From Cryptomeria japonica (lineage: Eukaryota > Streptophyta > Pinopsida > Cupressales > Cupressaceae): a stretch of 64,000 nucleotides of DNA. A program made the translations under genes and the position numbers. Of the stretch, positions 58,101-64,000 are shown in pieces. Under the pieces are notes generated by a model. It saw only the letters and a list, made by a program, of their open reading frames with translations. It did no database searches and was not told the origin of the DNA. Within the stretch, counting starts at the first letter, position 1. Each line of letters starts with the position of its first letter. The DNA is taken from contig NC_081409.1 of assembly GCF_030272615.1 (NCBI RefSeq), positions 913,757,840 to 913,821,839 on the forward strand. Reading direction: 5' to 3'.

Positions 58101-59714
58101 ACACCATCATTGACTATGTTTTTGTTTTTATTCCAAAATCTTGGCTTGTCTTTTCCTTTAAAGTCATCTTTGTTTTCCTTGAATATCTTAATGACTCCTT
58201 GTTCAATTAAGACCTTTTTCTGTTGCTAAGCCCTTTTTAATAACATCCTTGAAGGTGGACAAACAAGCTTTCCTTAGATCATAGCCAATGTCCTTGTTAA
58301 CATTTTGAGTGAACATCTCTACCATTTGTTTTTGTGGAATCTCGCAAGAGCATCTGCTGGCTAGATTTCTCCATCTTTGTAAAAATGATGCAAAAGATTC
58401 TCCTTCCTTTTGCTTAGTATTGCATAGAGTAGTGACTGAGATATCTGTTTCTATATTGTAGGAGAAATGCTGAATGAATGCCTCTGCTAGATCACCCCAT
58501 GACTTAATACCGGGAGGTAATTGAGAAAACCATTCCATAGCTTGATCTCCTAAGCTCTGCAGGAACAACCTTATCAAATATGTTTCTTCTGTCGCTACCT
58601 CAATGCAAGCTGTGAAAAATTGTCTTATGTGTGCCTTGGGGTCTCCTTTTCCTCTATACTTGTCAAATTTTGGTGTCACAAAGTGTGCAGGAAATGGAGG
58701 CATTGGGATGCTCTTATCAAATGGATAAGGACATATATCTCTCATAGTGTATGTTGGTTTTGGTGTACTCATGTCCTCCATTTTCTTTTGTAAATCTCTG
58801 ATTTGTTGCTCCAAATTGCTCTTAGGTGGAGATCGACTTCTTGGACCATATCCTATTTTTGAGGTACCCATTGGAGGAGGTGCATGTTGCATGTATGGAT
58901 GATACTGATCGTAGACATGTCCATATGGAGGTCTATATTGTTGCGGCATATATGGAGCACTTGGCATAACTTCATGTTGAGGGACCCCATATCTGTTTTG
59001 TGCATATATACCATACTCAATAGGCATTTCATTTTCCATTGTGTTGCCCCCAATTTTGACATGAGGTTTCCTTGTGTCAAAATTTTGAGGATGTCTTTGA
59101 GTATCCACTTGTTTTGATTGATCCATACCTTGAGCATGTAATTGTGCATATTTGTCTGCATAAGGCCTCCATGATGGTCTTTGAGTGTAAGTATCATACG
59201 TTTGAGCTTGTGTATGTGGGATTGCTGGTTTTTGAAGCAAAACTGATGGTGACTCAGGCATCATATTATTCGGTCCTCTATTTCCTCCACTATTTGGTCT
59301 CCTTTGATCCATGTTGGGTTGAGTTTGTTGTGAGGGTCGACTTTCCATAAGTTGAGATAAGTCAAAATCATGCGGTATTTTAGCTCCACTTTGTGCCATC
59401 ATGTGTAAAAAGTACTGATGATCTCTCCTCATTATCTCTTCAACCAATCTATTGAAATGAGGATTCATTACGGATTCTTCTATGTCTGCTGATAGTATTG
59501 AAGAGTTGTCAACATTGTCATTGTGTGTAGCATTGTTGTTTATAGTATTTGCGCTTTCCACATTTGGATTGTTTCTATAAACATTCATGTCTGGTAATGT
59601 AGTGTGCTCAGGATTGTAGAATAAATCATTGTCATACTCATAAGAACTCATGTTTGCGGACTCTTGAGCTTCTTTAGCTATTCTCCTAGATTTTTGAAGG
59701 CGGGTTTCAACCAT
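52190..59714 (-). pseudogene. Gypsy-C gag-pol polyprotein (Tat lineage), recently disabled
   Basis: Start at 59714 (MVETRLQKSRRIAKEAQESA). Gag capsid lies in 58203-58750 (FDKYRGKGDPKAHIRQFFTA, LRKACLSTFKDV); an extra A in an A5 run near 58217 shifts the frame by one. Next come a zinc-knuckle variant CEFHKSKGHKTSNC, protease IDGGAGLNI near 57140, and a G-patch-like segment YGKGFKILQRFGYDG at 56360-56440. RT carries YVDD near 54813 and is followed by RNase H. An archaeal-type RNase H (LYFDGS, AEYEAL, FGDSQL, AADAMA) lies at 53560-53930. Integrase has HHCC (GLHTSG..CRQCQ) and DDE (WGLDLIGKI, SIITDNGRPF, GQAEASNK). Stops: TAG 56459, TGA 54572, TAA 54452. Total about 2500 codons. The final stop is at 52190. 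Confidence 0.92.
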
Positions 59715-60209
59715 GAACTAGGTGTTTGACCAAGATGTGAGAGACTAGATGAAAAGTGAAAAGAGTATGGAAGACCAAGAGTTGTATGGAATGTAAATGA
59801 ATCTTGAGGTGTACTTGCAATGTCTAAAGTGTAAGACCAAGTATGTAAGTAGTAGAGTAGGTGTGACTTCCAAAGAGAGGATCGTTTCTCTTGATGAGGT
59901 AAGCTGACCTTGACTCTAAGTAAGACCAAATGAGACCCAAAGGTAAGAAACCTTGATGAGGGACCACTTAGCAAAGTGTAGTTGTATGTAGTGTGTTGAA
60001 AGAGTATAGTGAGGACAAGCAAGTGACCTTTTTGACTCAAGTTTTTAGACAAGTATGAATGTAAAATGAGATGTAAAGAAATGATGGACTGTATGAGACC
60101 TTAGGACAGGTTGAATGCTAGATGAAACCTGAAGAAACAACCTAGGAAGCTCAAGTATTCCGAAACTGATTTTCTTTGTTTGCTGGACTGTTAAAGTTTT
60201 CAATTCCTG

Positions 60210-60366
60210 ACACAGACGCCTCTGTATGCTTCACAGACGCGATTCCCAGACACAGACGCTTCTCTGTTGGACACAGACGCTGATAAAAACACAGACGCTA
60301 TTCTGCCCTTCACAGACGTGCTTAGATTACGCAGACGCAGTTAAAACAGACACAGACGCGTTTCTG
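60210..60366 (+). repeat. CACAGACGCG array 2 of Gypsy-C
   Basis: Eight variants of CACAGACGC in about 157 bp with irregular spacers. CpG-rich in an AT-rich setting. Confidence 0.85.
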
Positions 60367-60667
60367 TAAACTTCGTGCAATTTTTCCAATCTGTGAAGTT
60401 GTTTTGTTGTGACCAAATCCGACTGTTTGACTGTTTTTCGTGACAAGAGGACACAATGTTGATGACTCAATGTTTGCAAACTGTCTAGACTCCAAAAGTG
60501 TGTTGTTTGATGTAAAAAATTTTGCATACACTTGAAGACACAAAAGACACAATGTTTTGTTGTTTAGTCTTGAATGTTTGAGTGTTTAGCATAAGACAAG
60601 CACAAATCTTAGGGCTGGCCAAGACAATAGTTGTTGATCCCACATAGGGTTTTACCCCCGAGGCTAC

Positions 60668-61180
60668 GCTATTCAGAGCGGATACTTAGATGCTTGACCT
60701 CACTGGCTCCACCCTCGGCACTCACTTCTCGGGTCAGCCAAGCATCAGTCCCCATGAAAACTCCCCATGGCGAACTTTGTATCTCTACTAAGAACCGTAT
60801 GTGTGTGGGCCGCTACCAGAGGTCCGACCTCCTGCCTCAACAACTAGAAGGATTTGGGCTTCTAAAACAAAAAGGTGCTAGTAAGGGCATCCGCTCGTGT
60901 GGCCATACATGCGGCACTTTCAGCTCTGTAAATACAGAAGGCTCCCAGCCGGTAGGGGTTATGCCCTACAAATGATCAAATAAATTTGATCAAACGGGTT
61001 TATGGGGAGACATAGTGTCGGTATGAACTAATCAACACACGTTATTCATAGTTTTCACCATGAATACATTTGATTATAGTGGCTTGGAAGAAGATGGCTT
61101 TTCTTTTGCTACCACTTGGGTCGTTCTCTTCTCACTAGTAGTCCTAATAACCACACGGGAAGACAGGCCCTCTAAAGATT
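60668..61180 (-). other. Leader block of Gypsy-C conserved with Gypsy-A
   Basis: On the minus strand TAGTAGAGATACAAAGTTCG, GGAGTTTTCATGGGGACTG, GGAGCCAGTGAGGTCAAGC and AGAACGACCCAAGTGG match Gypsy-A 14041-14562 in order. Non-coding in both, so RNA function is likely. Confidence 0.75.
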
Positions 61181-61570
61181 AAACAAAAAGAGCCTATTGC
61201 TCAAGACACAAAAGACAATGATTCAATTTTAGTGCACCAATGGAAGTGTTTGCTAATCTATGAAAACAAGGCACACAACAAAATTACAAAACCCTAGCAA
61301 AGGCCCTGCAACAAAATTGTTAGTAGTTTGGGTTGTTTCAAATGATAACCCCTTCCTGCAAGAACACAAGTTAGGTAAATTTTAGAAAACCCAAAAGACT
61401 TTGTGAAAAAGGGGCCTTCAACAAAAACGTTTTTGCCTCCAAAGCAAGCTACATAAACTTAGTTAGCTAGATCTGCAAGGGTTAGCCGAAAATAAACCAG
61501 ATCTGAAACCCTAAGTATAAAATCCGAAAACCTGAATCAAAGAAAAATTTGAAAATTGCAAAACAGAAAG

Positions 61571-61806
61571 CACAGACGCAGTTATACCAGACACAAACAC
61601 GTCTGTATGACACAGACGCGGTTCTGTGATGCACAGACGCGCTCACAGAACACAGATGTTTTTTCCGAACACAGACGCGTTTTCAATTCACAGACGCGGC
61701 TCCAAAAACCTGCAAAATAAATTCTGACAAAAACACAGACGCGATTCACGATATTGCAGACGCTTCTGAAACACAAAAACGCGATCCGAACGCTCGCAAA
61801 CGCGGA
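61571..61806 (+). repeat. CACAGACGCG array 3 of Gypsy-C
   Basis: About eleven variants (CACAGACGCGGTTC, CACAGACGCGCTC, CACAAACACGTC and others) within about 236 bp, close to the primer site. Confidence 0.85.
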
Positions 61807-61893
61807 AAAACCTAAAATGTCGTCGAAAATTGTCCGATCTGCAACTTCAAAAATGCAAAATCTGCAACAAAAATGTTAAATGCAAAGGGACAA

Positions 61894-61913
61894 GAGTCCC
61901 ACTGGGCGTGCCA
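61894..61913 (-). promoter_or_regulatory. Primer binding site of Gypsy-C
   Basis: The minus strand reads TGGCACGCCCAGTGGGACTC, three bases from the 5' LTR. The implied tRNA 3' end (GGGCGTGCCA) has the form of a tRNA acceptor and T arm, but I could not assign the tRNA. Confidence 0.8.
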
Positions 61914-61916
61914 AAA

Positions 61917-62694
61917 TGTATATGGTGAAAATGGATAACAATAACAACAATATTGAAAGGCTAAATGAATCCAACCACTAAACCCTAGCCTAACAATGAA
62001 CAAAGATCCACCATAACATATGAAGATTACCTAAGACAATGCAAATCAAATGAAATCACAAAGATTATACCATCACATGTCCAATAGGGTTTTGATCTCC
62101 ATTCTTCCTATCTCCATTGATCTTGCTTGATATATTTGCTCTTAGATTTTTATATGCACAAGAGCTCAACAAAGAACGGAATGTGGTTGCAAGTAGGATC
62201 GTAGTGTAGCCAAGTACTCCAAAATCAGTCATTAGTCATTAGGGTTTGACAATGAAGGAAGCATCTCCTTAAATAGAAGACACAATAAGAAATGGAGGGT
62301 TAAGATTGAGAGGTGTAAAAAGAGAGGTCGGCTAGGATTAGAGGGTAGGTAGAAGAAATACCAAAATAATGAAAGAGGTAGGTAGTGTAGGAATTAAGAG
62401 ATGAATGACATGTGTCATGTGTAGAAAAAGATAATGAATTAATTAAATAAATAAAGATTTATTTAATTAATAGAAGAATAAGACAATTAAATAAATAAAA
62501 ATATTTATTTAATTTAGGAAAGGGGTAATTTAAATAAATAAATGTATTTATTTAAATAAGAAATAAGGCTAGAAGAGGATAAATGAATTAATTAAATAAA
62601 TAAAAATTTATTTAATTAATAGAAGAAATAGGCTTAGATAATTAAATAAATAAAATATTTATTTAATTAAACATGACAATTTTGGGTGTCTACA
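61917..62694 (-). repeat. Gypsy-C 5' LTR
   Basis: 778 bp, three transitions relative to 46642-47419. Carries the same five palindromes. Confidence 0.96.
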
Positions 62695-62699
62695 GTTAC

Positions 62700-62799
62700 C
62701 AGTTGGTTGTAATCAATTTTCATGAAATAAAACAATTTGTTTTGCATTACCTCCATCATATCTTTGTGTTTCCGTTGTGTTTACTCTTGCTGACCGATC
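62700..62799 (+). repeat. Gypsy-B right LTR, part 2
   Basis: CAGTTGGTTGTAATCAATTT to CTTGCTGACCGATC aligns with left LTR 27070-27165; the last 40-50 bp of the LTR are missing and an unrelated sequence follows. Confidence 0.8.
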
Positions 62800-62800
62800 A

Positions 62801-63305
62801 AGTTACTACTGAGAGTGGGGGTGAATCAGTAGTAAAACAATTCTGCAATACTTAAAAAACTATACCGGTAACTACTCAAACAATCTTCATAAGTAGATTT
62901 ACCAAACCATTCACTCAAGTGTTCATCATTATGCAAACAATGTAAAGATATCAAATTCACAAATCAACAATGCAACCACCATATGAACACATATTTTTTT
63001 CACGTGGAAACCCAACTGGGAAAAACCATGGTGGGAATTAGCACCCACAAAATATTTGCACTCTTTTGGAATGTTTCGGGTTAAAGGCCTGGCCCTGTTA
63101 AGAGCTTACAATATGCCTCGTTAAGAGCGGGCCCTATTAGGAGTCACACGGTCAAGGGATTTTGCCTCAACCCTGTTAGGAGCTCTACCCTGTTAGGAGT
63201 AACCTTGTTAGAGGATTTCAAGCTTAAGTTAATGAGCCACCCGGTCAAAGGATTTATAATATAAGACCTATTAGGATCTACCCAATTAAGAGATTTCAAA
63301 CTATA
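62801..63305 (-). repeat. Copia-like LTR fragment, minus orientation
   Basis: ACTACTGAGAGTGGGGGTG then AATCAGTAGT is the LTR-edge signature seen in the Copia-B family. GTGGAAACCCAACTGGGAAA and repeated CCTGTTAGGAG, GGTCAAGGGATTT words are the reverse of those in the Copia-A 3' LTR. A different family from both. No gene. Confidence 0.6.
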
Positions 63306-64000
63306 GTCACATAAATATGTCCACTTAATTAAATGAATATTTACTATTTATTTGATTATTTAACCATCAGTCAATAGTTAATTAAATTAATATTTAATTC
63401 ATTCATTCTCAACCTCTTCTTCTATTAACTAAATAAATTATTCAATTTATTTAAATTAATTCACTAAGCCATACTCTAAATAAATTAAATGAATAAAGCA
63501 CATTTATTTAATTTAACCCCTTTCCTCATTTAAATAAATAAACAAATATTTATTTAAATCCCTAAAACTACCCCCCACTTGCGTTCTCCTACAAATGCAA
63601 GTTGCACAATTTTGGTTGAAATAAAGTAATTTTATTTTAATTAAAATCCTATTTTCTCTCACCCACCAAACTGGTGCAGGGGCACTAGGCATGAAGACAA
63701 CTTGGAGGACACCATGGAAGCATGACAAGGAGGTGTATGGGTCTAATAGACTCAATTATGATGTCTTGAAGCCAATTATGGCATTTTATTGTAATGATCC
63801 TAATGTAATGATTAATTGTCCTAATGGACCTAATATGGCCATAGGACCAAATATAGGGTTTCATGGATATAGAATTGGGAAGGGTCTCAAAGGTGTTTAG
63901 ACCTATTTGATAAATCATTTTGATCCTTTAGAAGTCATTAGGTTGGGGTAGAAGTCCATTTCATAAGAGTTTTAAATTCAAAAATTTGAAAATAGTGGCT
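63306..64000. other. AT-rich LTR-like sequence and unassigned tail
   Basis: 63310-63650 consists of TTAATTAAATAAAT-type words and CCCCTTTCCTCATTTAAATA, resembling the reverse complement of the Gypsy-C LTR interior, so probably part of a Tat-like LTR. 63650-64000 is unassigned; a short open frame at 63691-63900 has no recognisable domain. Confidence 0.4.

Larger units (their letters stand above)
59715..61893 (-). other. Gypsy-C 5' leader, no gene
   Basis: 2.18 kb between primer site and gag. Holds two CACAGACGCG arrays (60210-60366, 61571-61806) and the block conserved with Gypsy-A (60668-61180). Short frames here have no domain. Confidence 0.7.
46642..62694 (-). mobile_element. Gypsy-C, very young Tat-lineage element carrying an antisense PMD gene
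   Basis: 16053 bp with perfect GTTAC duplications (46637-46641, 62695-62699). The 778-bp LTRs differ at three positions only (all transitions). The element reads on the minus strand: 5' LTR 61917-62694, primer site 61894-61913, leader, gag-pol 59714-52190, then a 3' region containing a plant mobile domain gene on the opposite strand, a PPT hairpin and the 3' LTR. A second, archaeal-type RNase H after the usual one is the hallmark of the Tat lineage. Tat elements such as maize Grande are known to carry extra antisense reading frames in this place. Confidence 0.96.
26924..62799 (+). mobile_element. Gypsy-B, decayed chromodomain Ty3/gypsy element with two large nested insertions
   Basis: The left LTR starts TGTAACAATTGATCGAGG at 26924 and the right LTR TGTAACAATCAATCAAGG at 46510. 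Pol order protease, RT, RNase H, integrase, then a chromodomain (45750-45910), identifies a chromovirus. Copia-D splits it after integrase and Gypsy-C splits its right LTR. Removing both leaves about 5.7 kb. The right end is unclear: similarity to the left LTR stops at 62790-62800. No clean target duplication was found. All genes are heavily mutated, so it is older than its passengers. Confidence 0.85.

Noticed and set aside
60631-60975. Open frame in the Gypsy-C leader on the plus strand
   Set aside because: It overlaps the non-coding leader block shared with Gypsy-A, where the frame is not kept, so it is unlikely to be coding.
63691-63900. 69-codon frame near the right edge as a gene
   Set aside because: Short, Asn/Gly/Pro-rich, no recognisable domain, in LTR-like surroundings.

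Overview
The window looks like heterochromatic nuclear DNA of a seed plant, most likely a gymnosperm (conifer or cycad type). That call is an inference from style: very large, deeply nested LTR retrotransposons, AT-rich LTRs, a plant mobile domain (PMD) gene, and no ordinary host gene in 64 kb. I saw no rRNA, tRNA, CRISPR or bacterial feature. Almost every base belongs to LTR retrotransposons inserted into one another, and several boundaries are proved by perfect 5-bp target-site duplications (TSDs).

Layout. (1) 1-3947: 3' half of a Copia element (Copia-A, +) with decayed pol and one LTR. (2) 3964-26923: an old Copia LTR fragment (LTR-H) split into three pieces by a solo LTR (4040-5127, TSD AATGT) and by Gypsy-A (5483-26618, +, TSD ATAAC). 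Gypsy-A carries no pol. It encodes a Ser/Pro-rich protein, and both of its LTRs are themselves hit: Copia-B (5947-12644, -, TSD CCCTT) in the left one and the young, almost intact Copia-C (19337-25723, +, TSD AAATT) in the right one. (3) 26924 to about 62800: a decayed chromodomain Gypsy element (Gypsy-B, +). Copia-D (31262-45417) splits it between integrase and chromodomain, and Gypsy-C (46642-62694, -, TSD GTTAC) splits its 3' LTR. (4) 62800-64000: fragments of further LTRs.

Most notable content. Copia-D is a 14-kb non-autonomous element. It has LTRs, primer site, polypurine tract and a reduced gag, but no protease, integrase or reverse transcriptase. In their place it carries two very long reading frames of unrecognised function, one of them 1205 codons long and broken only by five TAG codons. 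Gypsy-C is a very young Tat-lineage element (LTRs differ at 3 of 778 positions) with a full gag-pol that includes a second RNase H. Antisense to this, between integrase and 3' LTR, lies a two-exon PMD gene with a good GT-AG intron. Gypsy-A and Gypsy-C share a primer site, a leader block, a 3' hairpin block and a 15-bp hairpin abutting the polypurine tract. Their LTRs and proteins otherwise differ, which suggests that a Tat-type partner mobilises Gypsy-A in trans.

Decay. Nearly all internal stop codons in these elements are TAG, TAA or TGA codons explainable by a single C-to-T change from CAG, CAA or CGA. CAG-to-TAG dominates, as expected from deamination of methylated CHG sites. Inferred order of events: LTR-H is oldest; then the solo LTR, Gypsy-A and Gypsy-B; then Copia-B and Copia-D; Copia-C and Gypsy-C are the most recent.
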